A DNA stretch of 64,000 nt from Acidobacteriota bacterium (GTDB lineage: Bacteria; Acidobacteriota; Terriglobia; Acidiferrales; UBA7541), in contig QHZD01000018.1 of NCBI GenBank assembly GCA_003225315.1, positions 372,001-436,000 of the forward strand, written 5' to 3'. Below, piece by piece: positions 54,726 to 63,891 of this stretch. The position numbers and the translations under genes are program-made. The notes under the pieces are model-generated. The model was not told where the DNA came from. It saw only the letters and a program-made list of their open reading frames with translations, and ran no database searches. Numbering within the stretch: the stretch's first letter is position 1; each line of letters opens with the position of its first letter.

Positions 54726-57362
54726 TTAGAGAGGGACTGGACTAGAGCTGCAGATGTCGCTGGACGAGCTTGCGGAGTTTTTCGCGGTCTTCATCGCGCA
54801 TGTGCACGAACTCGATGCAACGGCCGTGAAGTTGATCTTGCGGAGACCGGCTCGGACTTCGAGCTTGATCGAGTCGCCAATGCTTAGCTTCCCCGGAGAT
54901 TCCAAATAAGCGCCGCCCAGACTGATAGTCTTTACCCGGGACAGGCCCGCCGGCGCGCCCTCGATCTGTGCACGAAGCGGCGATTCGAGCGGAACTCGCG
55001 TGTAGCGGCGGGGGATTACATAGCCGGAGCTGGATTGCGCAGGCGCCCCGAAGGCAGCAGCCGCTTGCTTGAACGAAGGACGGTTCTCGATCAGGGCGAG
55101 CGCATCTTCCGCAGCGGCGCGCAACCCGGCAGGCTCCGCATAGGTGAGGCCCTCACGATTCTCCGCCAACTTGCGAAGAAGCTCGGCGGCTTCCGAAGCG
55201 CGCATACGGCCGAGCGCTTCGATGGCTTTGATTCGCACAAACTGGTCGCGCAAAACCTCGTGTTCACCGGCAGCAATCTCCATCAGTTGCGGCACGGCGG
55301 TGGTTTCCTGCGCCAGGCCGAGCTGGTCGATCATCATGGGAACGACCATGGGATGCGCGTCGGCAAGGATTGCGGAGAAGACGAAAGCGGTGCTCATCGC
55401 CGATGAAGAATTGCTTGGGCGCGAAAGTTCGCTGACGGCCAGGTCTTGAAGGTTCCATTCCCAGCTTGCCATGGCGCGTGCGAGGCCGCGCAGCAGGCGC
55501 TCCGGGTCCGCCGCCGCTAAAAGTTTTATTCCTGCAGTCACGCGCTGGCGGCGCGCTTCGTACAGTCGCGTTTCAAGCAAGTTCAGAACCGGCACACCGA
55601 TCGTGCGCAGGAGCCGCGCCATCGCAGGCACCATTTCCGCGCCGCGTGGTTCAGTCAGCAGCAAAGTCATGCGATCGAGCAGCCGCTCGGGATCGCGCTG
55701 CAACAGCCGAGGCAGAACCGGATCCAGAGGACGGTTGGCAAGAGCAGCATCCACGAGCAAGAGCCAGCGATCCTGCGCCACCAGGCGGTGCGCCAGCGCC
55801 GACATATGATCGTGCTCTTTATCGTGCGGAGCGCGCTCAAGCTCGGTCAGGATGGTTTCGAAACCGGAATAGTCGCCGCGACTCACGGCAATGCGCCCGA
55901 GCGATTCCACGAAGGCTGCGAGTAGGGCAGCGGTTTCCGGAGACTTCTCCGAGTCCAGGGCCTTCATGGCGCCGCGGCTCAGGTCTTCCGGCAACTGATT
56001 TGGCCAAAGCGACTCGATAATCGGAGACAGTTCATTGAGCCCGGCGGCAACGAAGCGCCTTGCGGAAGCTTCCGCATGCTCGATGCGGCGCGCGTAATTG
56101 AGGACGATGTTGCGCGCCTCGCGACGAGGAGCGTCGGCGCCCGCTTCGGCGAGTTGGCCGAGGGTATGGCGCAGCGCCGCAACCGGAACGCACCACACGT
56201 CGGGTCCGCGCAAGACGGCGGATTTTTCACGCGGCGGAAGCTCCAGCCAGAATTTATCGATAAGCTGTTCGCGGTGCGTGTCCGTTGCCCAGGTGACCGC
56301 CAGCGACGAGAGATGCTGCGAAGAGTGAGGGCCGGAATACCCGCCGGCCTCGACAATGACGTCGCTCAAGCGGCAAATCGTAGGACGGACAGATGAAGGG
56401 GTAAGCGATCCGCTGGAAAATTCCGCGCCGAGAAATTCGAAAATGATGTTTTCAGAGAGCCGCAGCAAATAAGGTTGCGGCCGTTCGCCTTCGCGCGGGC
56501 CGTACTGCGAGACGGAACTGAGCAGCATGCACACGCTGTCGCGGCTAGCTTCTTCCATCGCCCCATGGATCGCTCGCGCCGCTTCTTCCGGAGAAAGCCC
56601 GCGAGCGCTCTCGAGTGGTGGTGTCAGCCGCGACAGAAGCCGCAGGCAGGCCACCAGATCGTCAAAATCCGGCGGCTGGATCGGTGAATCGGCTTTTTCG
56701 CGCGGCGAGTGTCCGCCGTACGCCACGAGAGCGCCGATTAAACTCGCCAGCACCGTGTCCACGCGGCGTTCTGTTTGCGTATTGATAGAAATGCCTTCCA
56801 CGCGGTTCTCCAGGAGTCGCGCCGGCCACCAGGAATTGCCCGTACCGTTTGCTGGGTCTTCCGATTTTAGCAAGGATGCCTTCACCAGTCGCGCGAGCGT
56901 GTCCAGTTCGCCTACATGGAATTTCTTCAAGAAGGCCAGCGCGTGGATTCCGGCGCGCTGCAGGTCGACCGCCAGCGCCTGCATCTCTCCGCGCGAATCC
57001 GGCAGGTGGGCGTCGCCGATTCTTGGCGCCACCAAGCCGCCGCGTTCCACTCGAATCTCCAGTCCGCCCAGAAGTTCCGTCACGCTGCGGATGGAATCGT
57101 AAGCGCTGTCCAGGCTATCGAGCCGGAGTGGATGATCCTTTTCGTAAAGACGCTCCGACCGCATCAGCAAATGCAGATTGCGAAGTGCATGCTGAACTTC
57201 GCTGGCCTTTTGGTCCATTATGCTTGCTGGAACGCGGGCGACTGCGTACGCGAGTTGACGCAGCGATGTGCGCGGCGTGGCATCCGGGCTGGCCTGCGAC
57301 GCTGCCTCGCGTTTCGCTTCGTTGATCGGTATTGTGGCCCTGCGGACCAAAGGATTCTCCAC
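54726..57362 (-). CDS. Large HEAT-repeat protein with C-terminal PilZ domain (frameshifted end)
   Basis: 878 residues from a GTG. Residues about 60-770 are helical HEAT-like repeats without enzymatic motifs; LRDQFVRIKAIEALGRM and RASEAAELLRKLAENREG are clear units. Near residue 790 a PilZ domain begins with RRYTRVPL (RxxxR fits c-di-GMP binding) and VKTISLGGAYLE, where the second motif has Thr for the usual Asp or Asn. After INFTAV the frame turns Ser/Cys-rich and unnatural; another frame continues GRCIEFVHMRDEDREKL and ends at 54742, which is the expected PilZ end. A collapsed GGCCGTT repeat explains it. Possibly a c-di-GMP-responsive scaffold. Confidence 0.85.
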   Translation of the reverse strand: MENPLVRRATIPINEAKREAASQASPDATPRTSLRQLAYAVARVPASIMDQKASEVQHALRNLHLLMRSERLYEKDHPLRLDSLDSAYDSIRSVTELLGGLEIRVERGGLVAPRIGDAHLPDSRGEMQALAVDLQRAGIHALAFLKKFHVGELDTLARLVKASLLKSEDPANGTGNSWWPARLLENRVEGISINTQTERRVDTVLASLIGALVAYGGHSPREKADSPIQPPDFDDLVACLRLLSRLTPPLESARGLSPEEAARAIHGAMEEASRDSVCMLLSSVSQYGPREGERPQPYLLRLSENIIFEFLGAEFSSGSLTPSSVRPTICRLSDVIVEAGGYSGPHSSQHLSSLAVTWATDTHREQLIDKFWLELPPREKSAVLRGPDVWCVPVAALRHTLGQLAEAGADAPRREARNIVLNYARRIEHAEASARRFVAAGLNELSPIIESLWPNQLPEDLSRGAMKALDSEKSPETAALLAAFVESLGRIAVSRGDYSGFETILTELERAPHDKEHDHMSALAHRLVAQDRWLLLVDAALANRPLDPVLPRLLQRDPERLLDRMTLLLTEPRGAEMVPAMARLLRTIGVPVLNLLETRLYEARRQRVTAGIKLLAAADPERLLRGLARAMASWEWNLQDLAVSELSRPSNSSSAMSTAFVFSAILADAHPMVVPMMIDQLGLAQETTAVPQLMEIAAGEHEVLRDQFVRIKAIEALGRMRASEAAELLRKLAENREGLTYAEPAGLRAAAEDALALIENRPSFKQAAAAFGAPAQSSSGYVIPRRYTRVPLESPLRAQIEGAPAGLSRVKTISLGGAYLESPGKLSIGDSIKLEVRAGLRKINFTAVASSSCTCAMKTAKNSASSSSDICSSSPVPL

Positions 57363-57548
57363 TTGCCTTTCCGTTCGTTTACACCGCTTTGAGCGGCGAG
57401 GAAGCCTTCTTCGAACTAGTGATGCCCGTTGGAGGGCAGATGGCCCCTATCTATAATGCAAGCACGCATCCGGCCCGGATCGAGTACGCCTAAGCCCTTT
57501 GTCTGGAACGAATACCGAGGATGGTCCTAGGACTTAAGGTGCATTTAT

Positions 57549-57563
57549 GTAACAAAATGTTAC
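57549..57563. promoter_or_regulatory. Short inverted repeat, possible operator
   Basis: GTAACA (57549-57554), AAA, TGTTAC (57558-57563) lies downstream of the kinase gene and upstream of the HEAT-PilZ gene. A 6-base arm palindrome of this sort can be a repressor site, but nothing else supports the assignment. Confidence 0.25.
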
Positions 57564-57639
57564 GTTTCGAGTAGGCCTTGAGGCGTTTAGGGTCCAGAGA
57601 AGACGGGCTATTTTTCTGAAATTCCATCAATTCCGGCGA

Positions 57640-59910
57640 TTATTTCTCGCGGAGGGACTCATCGATGTTGACGGTGCCCCCTTCGCTGACCTGGAACATC
57701 TTCTTTGCCTGCTGAAATCCATTCAAACGCAGTGTAATGGTGTGCGTTCCGACAGGCACCTGCACGCGTGACGGCGTGAACTGTCCGGTAGAAGCCCCGT
57801 CCACGATGATTTCAGCGCCTTTGGGGTTGCTGCTTACCTGCGCCCACGCGACGCGGCTCGTAGACTTTTCGGTTAGGACGACTGGGAACTGCGTCTGGAT
57901 ATTGTCCTTGACCTGAACGGGCCCAGCATAAGGCTCATATCCCTGGAGGCGCAGGACGAGGTTGTACTGGCCGGGTGCCAGCGGAAGAGTTACCGGCGTC
58001 TGCCCGGACTGCTTCGCCCCGTTGATGAACACGTCTGCCCCCGGAGGTTGGCTGCTGATGAAAATGCCCTTGGCCAGCGATTCGAGCTTGATCTTCTGGT
58101 CCTGTGCGTCGCCGCTTTTTATTTGCAGCGCGGTTTGTACGGGTTGATAGCCTTCCTTTTGCACTTCCAGGCTGTAGCGCGCCGGAGACAAATTGTTGAA
58201 ACTGCAGGGCGTCTCGCACTTGCTCAGGATGTTACCCGCGGGGCCGCGCAGAACCGCGGTTGCGCCTATCACATCGGTGATCACGTGAATCGCGCCGCGT
58301 CCCGCTGTTGGGACGGGGTGCGCGCCTTCGTCGGAGTTGCCGCCGGCGGCGACCGGCGTGTCGTCGTATTCCAGGTGATCGATCACGCGCACGCCTGAAG
58401 GGGCGTTCCGCAATAATTTCAAGAGCCCGGCATGTTCGGCTGGCCGGAGCTTTCCGGCAAGTGTCAACGTGTTGCCGGCCGCCTGAACTTTCACCCGCCC
58501 GGTCAATCCTCTTTCGGAAATGGCCTCTTCGATCCGCCCTTTGTACTCTGCCGCTTTGGGGCTAATCGAGTTTCCTGGATTCTTGGCCACCGTCTTTTGT
58601 GGGACCACTTCCGCGGGCTTCGCCTCTGAGGCCGCATCCGCGTCGTTTGGCTGCGCAGAAGCCTCAGTTCCTTCGGCCCCCGCAGAGTTGCCCGGAGTCG
58701 TTTCTGCCGGAGTAGTGCCAGGCAAGCCCGCCCCTTTCTTCTGTGCATTATGGAGTTCGCGCGCAGCTTCGAAAACCGGCCTAATTTTGTTTGCCCCATA
58801 AACAATCACGCCCAGGAGCAGCATCGCTGCGAGAATTGTCCCCAGAACATTTTTCTTTTTCGGAGGTTCCGGAGCCGCTGCAGGCGCGATGGCTCCCGTT
58901 CGCCGCACGACCGGAGTCTGGCTGGGCCCAGACGCTCGCGCGTTCAGGGAGCGCGCCGTGGTGATGACGGTTTGATCTTCGTTGCCGTAGCCACGGCCCG
59001 CCGTATTTCCAGAAATCATGGTCGCCGCAGGCGACCCTCCGCCCATCACCATCGTTGATTGAGGGTTTCCGCCGGCCGGTGAAATTGACCGGTAATTCTT
59101 AAGATCTTCCAGCATTTCCCGGCAATTCTGGTATCGCTGGTCGGGCTCTTTCTCTAGAGCTCTCATGACCACCGCGCTGATCCCTGGATGAATCGTCGGA
59201 TTTATCTGCCGCGGCGGCACGGGATCTTCGTTGACGATCTTGTAGATCACCGTTGTGATGTTTTGTCCCGGAAAAGGCTTTTCGCTGGTCACCATTTCAT
59301 AAAGCATGACGCCCAGCGAAAAAATGTCGCTGCGTCCGTCGACGGCACGGCCCTTCACCTGTTCCGGCGACATATAACTCGGAGTGCCCATGACGTGCGC
59401 GGTTTGCTGCACGGTACCGAATTGCAAGATCTTGGCTGTGCCAAAGTCCGTGATCTTCACAGTGTCGTCGGCGGTGAGCATCAAGTTCGCGGGCTTGATG
59501 TCGCGGTGAATTACGTTGCGTTCATGCGCGAATTGCAGCGCGCTGCAAGTCTGCTCCATGATGCGCAGCGTGCGCGGCAGCGGAAACGCGTGGCCGTCGT
59601 CGAGCAGCGCCTGAAGGCTCTTGCCTTCTACCAGTTCCATGGTGATGTAGTAGAGGCCGTCTTCTTCGCCGGCGTCGAAAACGACTACGATGTTTGGATG
59701 CGTCAGCAAACCGGCGGCGCGCGCCTCGGTTTGGAATCTCGTCAGAAGTTCTGGACGCGAAAGGCCTGTGCCTTCTTGACTTAGCCGGATGGTCTTGACT
59801 GCCACAGTGCGCCCGATCACCGGATCCACGGCCTTGTACACCACGCCCATGGCGCCGCGGCCCAGTTCACCGACGATTTCGTATCTTCCGGCTTTTGTTA
59901 CAGTTGGCAT
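57640..59910 (-). CDS. Ser/Thr protein kinase with BON-like and three PEGA domains
   Basis: 756 residues. Kinase: GRGAMGVVYKAVD, Lys39, HRDIKPAN (135-142), DFG (155-157), GTPSYMSPEQ. A Gly/Thr-rich linker precedes one membrane helix (about 355-373). Outside the membrane: an Ala/Pro-rich part, a BON-like module (about 450-515, RIEEAISERGLTGRVKVQ, TLTLAGKLRPAEH), then three PEGA repeats (ILSKCETPCSFNNLSPARYSL; SSQPPGADVFINGAKQSGQ; SSNPKGAEIIVDGASTGQF) that could bind envelope carbohydrate or protein. Cytoplasmic targets probably include the FHA protein. The HEAT-PilZ gene lies about 280 bases downstream on the same strand. Confidence 0.95.
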   Translation of the reverse strand: MPTVTKAGRYEIVGELGRGAMGVVYKAVDPVIGRTVAVKTIRLSQEGTGLSRPELLTRFQTEARAAGLLTHPNIVVVFDAGEEDGLYYITMELVEGKSLQALLDDGHAFPLPRTLRIMEQTCSALQFAHERNVIHRDIKPANLMLTADDTVKITDFGTAKILQFGTVQQTAHVMGTPSYMSPEQVKGRAVDGRSDIFSLGVMLYEMVTSEKPFPGQNITTVIYKIVNEDPVPPRQINPTIHPGISAVVMRALEKEPDQRYQNCREMLEDLKNYRSISPAGGNPQSTMVMGGGSPAATMISGNTAGRGYGNEDQTVITTARSLNARASGPSQTPVVRRTGAIAPAAAPEPPKKKNVLGTILAAMLLLGVIVYGANKIRPVFEAARELHNAQKKGAGLPGTTPAETTPGNSAGAEGTEASAQPNDADAASEAKPAEVVPQKTVAKNPGNSISPKAAEYKGRIEEAISERGLTGRVKVQAAGNTLTLAGKLRPAEHAGLLKLLRNAPSGVRVIDHLEYDDTPVAAGGNSDEGAHPVPTAGRGAIHVITDVIGATAVLRGPAGNILSKCETPCSFNNLSPARYSLEVQKEGYQPVQTALQIKSGDAQDQKIKLESLAKGIFISSQPPGADVFINGAKQSGQTPVTLPLAPGQYNLVLRLQGYEPYAGPVQVKDNIQTQFPVVLTEKSTSRVAWAQVSSNPKGAEIIVDGASTGQFTPSRVQVPVGTHTITLRLNGFQQAKKMFQVSEGGTVNIDESLREK

Positions 59911-60225
59911 CGTTCAATCGCTGTGTCGCCCGGCAAAGACGGCTCTGGCGACACAATCCCCAATCGAGCGCATCGGGTTTCGGCTCTGGAAGGCAGGGAA
60001 CCTAACAAGCCCCCAGAACTTCTATCGTCCATTTTCTGGTCTTGACCAGCGGAATGCTCCGCCGACACCCGGGACACCCTATCCTGCACAGTACCCACCG
60101 GATTTTCTTTTGGTCAACGCTACTGGGGTACCAGTGTTTCGCACTCGATACGGTCGGAGCGTCCTCACGAGTGGCCTCTCCGTTGCCTCTGTGGCAGCGG
60201 CTCCGTCTTCGCGTTCCCTGACGAA
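59911..60225. other. Intergenic region upstream of the Ser/Thr kinase gene
   Basis: About 315 bases between the kinase start and the stop of the TolC-like gene, both leftward. It holds the kinase promoter and a small palindrome, CTGGTC-TT-GACCAG, near 60030. Open frames here on either strand are low-complexity and rejected as coding. Nothing else recognised. Confidence 0.45.
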
Positions 60226-61686
60226 CTAGGGGTTGCGCATCGTTTCCCGTGGCGACATGGTGCGTTCCGGCATCGGCACATTCGTTTCGCGGACAGGACG
60301 ATCGACTTCGCCGGGCCGTGCGGGTGCTTCGAGTCCATCGGTAAGTAAGTACCCTTGTAGCGCGATGCCGTTGGTCCAAACCCTCTCGAGCGCGGCGATG
60401 TACTCGATCTGCAATTCGTAGAGCTTCCGCTGTGCGTCCAACACGCGGGGATACGACGCCAGCATCTGGCCATACTTCCCCACCATTAGCCCGTAAGCCT
60501 TTTTCGCGCGGGGGAGCATCTCCTCGCGATACTCCGACGCCATCAGGCGCGCGTTCGCGTATTGATCGACTGCCGAGGCCGCGCGCTCGCGCAGCGTCAG
60601 CGAAATGCGCTTTTTCTCCTGCACGGCGCGCTCGATATCCGCTCGCGCCGCCGTCACATTTCCCTGGTTTCGATTGAAGAGCGGAATCTCCACGGCCACT
60701 TCCGCGATCCCTTCCCACCCTTTCGCAAGCGGAACGCTCCCGAGCAAATCGTGGTTGTATTCCATTCCGCCCCGAACTTGAACATCGGGAATCGCCTCAC
60801 GCCTGGCGCGGGTGAAAACGTTTTGTGCGCGTGCTTCCGCCACATCGGCGATTCGAACGGCGGGACTCTCTTTCGCGATTGCCTCCACGGCCTCTTCTTC
60901 GTTTACTTCCGGCCAGCCCTTTTCTAAGTCGCCCGCCACTGTCGCCAGTGGCAAACCCGGCTGTCCAATCACCGCCGCCAAAGAACGCCATTCTTCACGC
61001 AGCGTGTTTTCCTGCATTCGCGCGCCTATGCGCATTCTCTGCGCTTCCACTTCAGCTTCGAGCACTTCGGTTTCGTCGGCCTGCCCAGTGTTCATCAAAC
61101 GCCGTTGCGTCTCCGTGCTGTCTTGCGCGATCGCAGCCATGTCGCGCCGGGCGTCGAGCAATTCCTGCACCGCCAGCACGCGCAGAAACGCCATCTTCAC
61201 GGCGCTCTGCACCCGCATTTTCTGCTCTTCAGCTTCTATCTCCGCGAGCTTTACATCCTTTGCGAAAACTTCGCGGCTCAACGCGAGTTTCCTACCCGTG
61301 ACCACTGCCTGCTGAACAAAAAATCCCTGTTTTCCGCCGCCGACCGATCCTCCACGGATTTCATCGCCTGTGTAAGCCACCGTCGGATTTGGATACAGCC
61401 CCGATTGTTGCATCCGTGCCTTGGAGGCACGGATCTCCGCCTCCGCTTGCCACAACGTGGGATTCGCTTCGCCCGCAATCTTCTCCGCTTGCTCCAGCGT
61501 GAACAGCGCGCCCTTCGCAATTTCCTGCGCTCTGCCCATCCGTGGATATTCCGGCCTTACCGCGGCCATTTGCATCGGATGGCCCTGTTCCTGTGCGGGC
61601 ATCTTCATCTCCTGCGCCCGCACGGCGCCAGCCATCACCAGCAAGCTCGCAATAACAATCACTCGGCACTTCATCGACGGTCGCAT
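60226..61686 (-). CDS. TolC-family outer membrane protein of the copper cluster
   Basis: 486 residues from ATG 61686 (AGGAG 6 bases upstream). Signal peptide (IVIASLLVMAGAVRAQ), then a His/Met/Gln-containing linker, and paired long helices of the outer membrane efflux protein fold: LEQAEKIAGEANPTLWQAEAE, SKARMQQSGLYPNPTVAYTGDE, and second-half AARADIERAVQEKKRIS. Residues 1-40 contain MKMPAQEQGHPMQM, Met/His-rich as in Cu/Ag proteins. It follows the multicopper oxidase gene, so it probably serves copper export or acts like CusC/CopB. No adaptor or pump gene is next to it inside the window. Confidence 0.86.
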   Translation of the reverse strand: MRPSMKCRVIVIASLLVMAGAVRAQEMKMPAQEQGHPMQMAAVRPEYPRMGRAQEIAKGALFTLEQAEKIAGEANPTLWQAEAEIRASKARMQQSGLYPNPTVAYTGDEIRGGSVGGGKQGFFVQQAVVTGRKLALSREVFAKDVKLAEIEAEEQKMRVQSAVKMAFLRVLAVQELLDARRDMAAIAQDSTETQRRLMNTGQADETEVLEAEVEAQRMRIGARMQENTLREEWRSLAAVIGQPGLPLATVAGDLEKGWPEVNEEEAVEAIAKESPAVRIADVAEARAQNVFTRARREAIPDVQVRGGMEYNHDLLGSVPLAKGWEGIAEVAVEIPLFNRNQGNVTAARADIERAVQEKKRISLTLRERAASAVDQYANARLMASEYREEMLPRAKKAYGLMVGKYGQMLASYPRVLDAQRKLYELQIEYIAALERVWTNGIALQGYLLTDGLEAPARPGEVDRPVRETNVPMPERTMSPRETMRNP

Positions 61687-61747
61687 GGTCTCTCCTCTTC
61701 TTCTCCGTGAACTCTGTGTTCTCTGCGTTGAAACTTTTTTCAACTTT

Positions 61748-63067
61748 TCACGACTCATGGTGATGCTCCGTTGCCGCGCCGGGTGCCTTCTTTCGCGCGA
61801 GGATGGCGTCATATTCTTTCTCCGGCAACACGCGTACCATGGTCATCATTCCCATCATTCCCGCGCTCCAATTTTTCGGCAGGCCGTAGGTTTCCGGTTT
61901 TTCTACGACTTCGTCCATACCCATTTCCATGAAAGCATCCTGCGGAAATCCCGGCACCCTCTCCGCGTTCTGAGCGATCGGTGCGTGGTGCACGTGCTCG
62001 AACGGAACGCTTTTCGCGAGCGACTCCATCTGACTCATCGCTTTCATCTCGGTCTGGTCCGCCGTTTCGATCTGCCGGTCACGCAGCAAATCCATCATGC
62101 TGTTCATCATGTGGTGCGGCAGGTGGCAGTGGATCATCCACGCGCCGGGATATTTCGCCTCGAACTCCATGACGCGCGCCTGCGCCACTCCCACAAGCAC
62201 GGTGTTCATAGGAACCCACGTCGATTCCGGCGCGCGCCCGCCTTCCGTGCCGGTGACCACGAACTGGTGCCCATGCAGGTGAATGGGGTGATGATCCATT
62301 CCAAGATTGACGATGCGCAGCCGCACCCGGCTCCCCAGCCGCGCCAGCAGCGGCGTCGTCATCGGCGCGGAAACTCCGTTGAACGTCAGCCAGTTGAACT
62401 CCATCGCTGCCGTGTTCGGGACGGTATTGCTCGGCAGCACGGCCCATTCCTGCAAGATCAGTCCGTAGTCATGATCCGCGCGTGGCTTGTAATCTTTTTG
62501 CGGGTGCGCCACGAAAAATCCGATTTGCCCCATCATTTCCTGCATGGCGCTATGCGCGTGGTAGAAGAACGTCCCCTCCTGGTGCACGGTGAATTCGTAA
62601 ACGTACTTCTCGCCGGGAGCGACCGGCTTCTGGCTGATGTAAGGTACGCCGTCCTGCGCGATGGGGATTTCCAGGCCATGCCAGTGCAGGGAAGTGGACT
62701 CCGGCAGGCGGTTCTCGAAAATCACGCGCACGCGGTCGCCCTGCTGCACCTGGATTGTCGGCCCGGGGCAACTTCCGTTGTAGCCCCAGGCGTCAATGTT
62801 CTTGAACGGCGCGATTTTCCTCTTTACCGGTTCGGCCACGAGGCGGAAAACTTTAACGCTACCATCCATCTCGTGCGGCAAATCCGTCAAATCCGGCGTC
62901 ACCATGGGCAGCGGCGCGCCCGTAGCCGGTGTGTCCAGGTGATTTGCCTCACGCGGACGCATCCGCATGGGTTTTTCGGCCTGAGCTTCCAGACTCTTGC
63001 TCATTCCCAACAGCCCCGCGCCGAATATCGCTGCATCTTGAAAAAATCTTCTTCGTGTCCCGCTCAT
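61748..63067 (-). CDS. Multicopper oxidase (Tat-exported, CueO/CopA type)
   Basis: 439 residues from ATG 63067 (AGGAGG upstream). Twin-arginine-type signal (TRRRFFQDAAIFGAGLLG). All four copper-ligand blocks are present: HWHG (128-131), HAH (170-172), HPIHLHGH (260-267) and HCHLPHH (313-319), so both the type 1 and the trinuclear centres can be built. The C-terminal 100 residues are rich in Met and His (HHAP, MEMGMDEV, MMGMMTMV, EHHHES), suited to Cu(I) capture. It oxidises Cu(I) in the periplasm, detoxifying copper. Middle gene of a leftward operon. Confidence 0.95.
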   Translation of the reverse strand: MSGTRRRFFQDAAIFGAGLLGMSKSLEAQAEKPMRMRPREANHLDTPATGAPLPMVTPDLTDLPHEMDGSVKVFRLVAEPVKRKIAPFKNIDAWGYNGSCPGPTIQVQQGDRVRVIFENRLPESTSLHWHGLEIPIAQDGVPYISQKPVAPGEKYVYEFTVHQEGTFFYHAHSAMQEMMGQIGFFVAHPQKDYKPRADHDYGLILQEWAVLPSNTVPNTAAMEFNWLTFNGVSAPMTTPLLARLGSRVRLRIVNLGMDHHPIHLHGHQFVVTGTEGGRAPESTWVPMNTVLVGVAQARVMEFEAKYPGAWMIHCHLPHHMMNSMMDLLRDRQIETADQTEMKAMSQMESLAKSVPFEHVHHAPIAQNAERVPGFPQDAFMEMGMDEVVEKPETYGLPKNWSAGMMGMMTMVRVLPEKEYDAILARKKAPGAATEHHHES

Positions 63068-63229
63068 TTTTTCCTCCTGAACTTCCTGTTGCTGCAAGTC
63101 GCGTCCCTCGCGAATGAAAATGGGAAATATTCGGCGTTGCACGCCGCTGAAACCGTTTCTTTTGCGCACGCAGGCCGACCTCCCGCTCATCGCGAGATTG
63201 GCTGCTTTTAGTTTTTCAGGAGGGACAAC

Positions 63230-63658
63230 TCAGATTCGAAAGACAGTGGAAACTACAGGCGTAAACCCGCTAGAGAAATCATGCGGCCGGCAAAACCATG
63301 AATCGGAAAGCATTGTCGTGGCTGCTGGATTTTCCTGCCCAGTCGCGAAGAATGTTCCATCGGACGCGCTCAAGCGCGATTCGCCGGAAGCGCTGCCAAA
63401 CGGAGTGGAAGCCGAAACTACCGCGGGCAATTCCGGCAAATTGCAATTTCGAGTCCCGTGTACGAGCAGCGCCTCGTGGTGCATGGTGCCAGCTCGATGG
63501 CAAATCCCATTTCCTGTCGCAGAAGCATCGGCTCGCCCGCAATTCTGAACCGCGCAAAGCGGCGCACAGGCCGGCGCCACTACAAGGGCCCCAATCGCCA
63601 GCAGACTCAACGCCCGCAGCGCCCATCTCGCGCTTCGAATTCGCATCACCCTTGGCAT
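63230..63658 (-). CDS. Secreted Cys/His-containing protein upstream of the multicopper oxidase
   Basis: 142 residues. Signal peptide RALSLLAIGALVVAPACA, then CAPLCAVQNCGRA, NGICHRAGTMHH and RNCNLPELPAV: six or more cysteines and several histidines in the first 80 mature residues, then a Ser/Thr-rich tail. Small proteins with this CAPLCAxxxC pattern occur next to acidobacterial multicopper oxidase genes (from memory; unverified). It starts the leftward copper operon, 162 bases upstream of the oxidase. It may bind Cu or be a disulfide-rich scaffold; no name can be given. Confidence 0.7.
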   Translation of the reverse strand: MPRVMRIRSARWALRALSLLAIGALVVAPACAPLCAVQNCGRADASATGNGICHRAGTMHHEALLVHGTRNCNLPELPAVVSASTPFGSASGESRLSASDGTFFATGQENPAATTMLSDSWFCRPHDFSSGFTPVVSTVFRI

Positions 63659-63891
63659 CCTGTGATTACGCTACGCCGGCCGTCAGCCTGCGTCAACCTC
63701 ACCGTGCTACTGCGCACAGAAAGGACAATGCTTCAATTGCCGTCTCGTCCTCGACTTTCAGTAGACCTTTTTAGACGGGATGCTCTCGTTCTCGGTTCAC
63801 CTCCAGTCCACTGACAGTTCATCCCCGGTGCATTGTTCCTGCTCCCTGAACGCGAGAGAGTGCACACCGCAGTTGGACACAGGAGGCTGCC

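Noticed and set aside
60002..60718. Minus-strand frame of 238 codons covering the end of the TolC-like gene.
   Set aside because: Out of frame with the TolC helices, Arg/Gly-rich shadow; no start signal.
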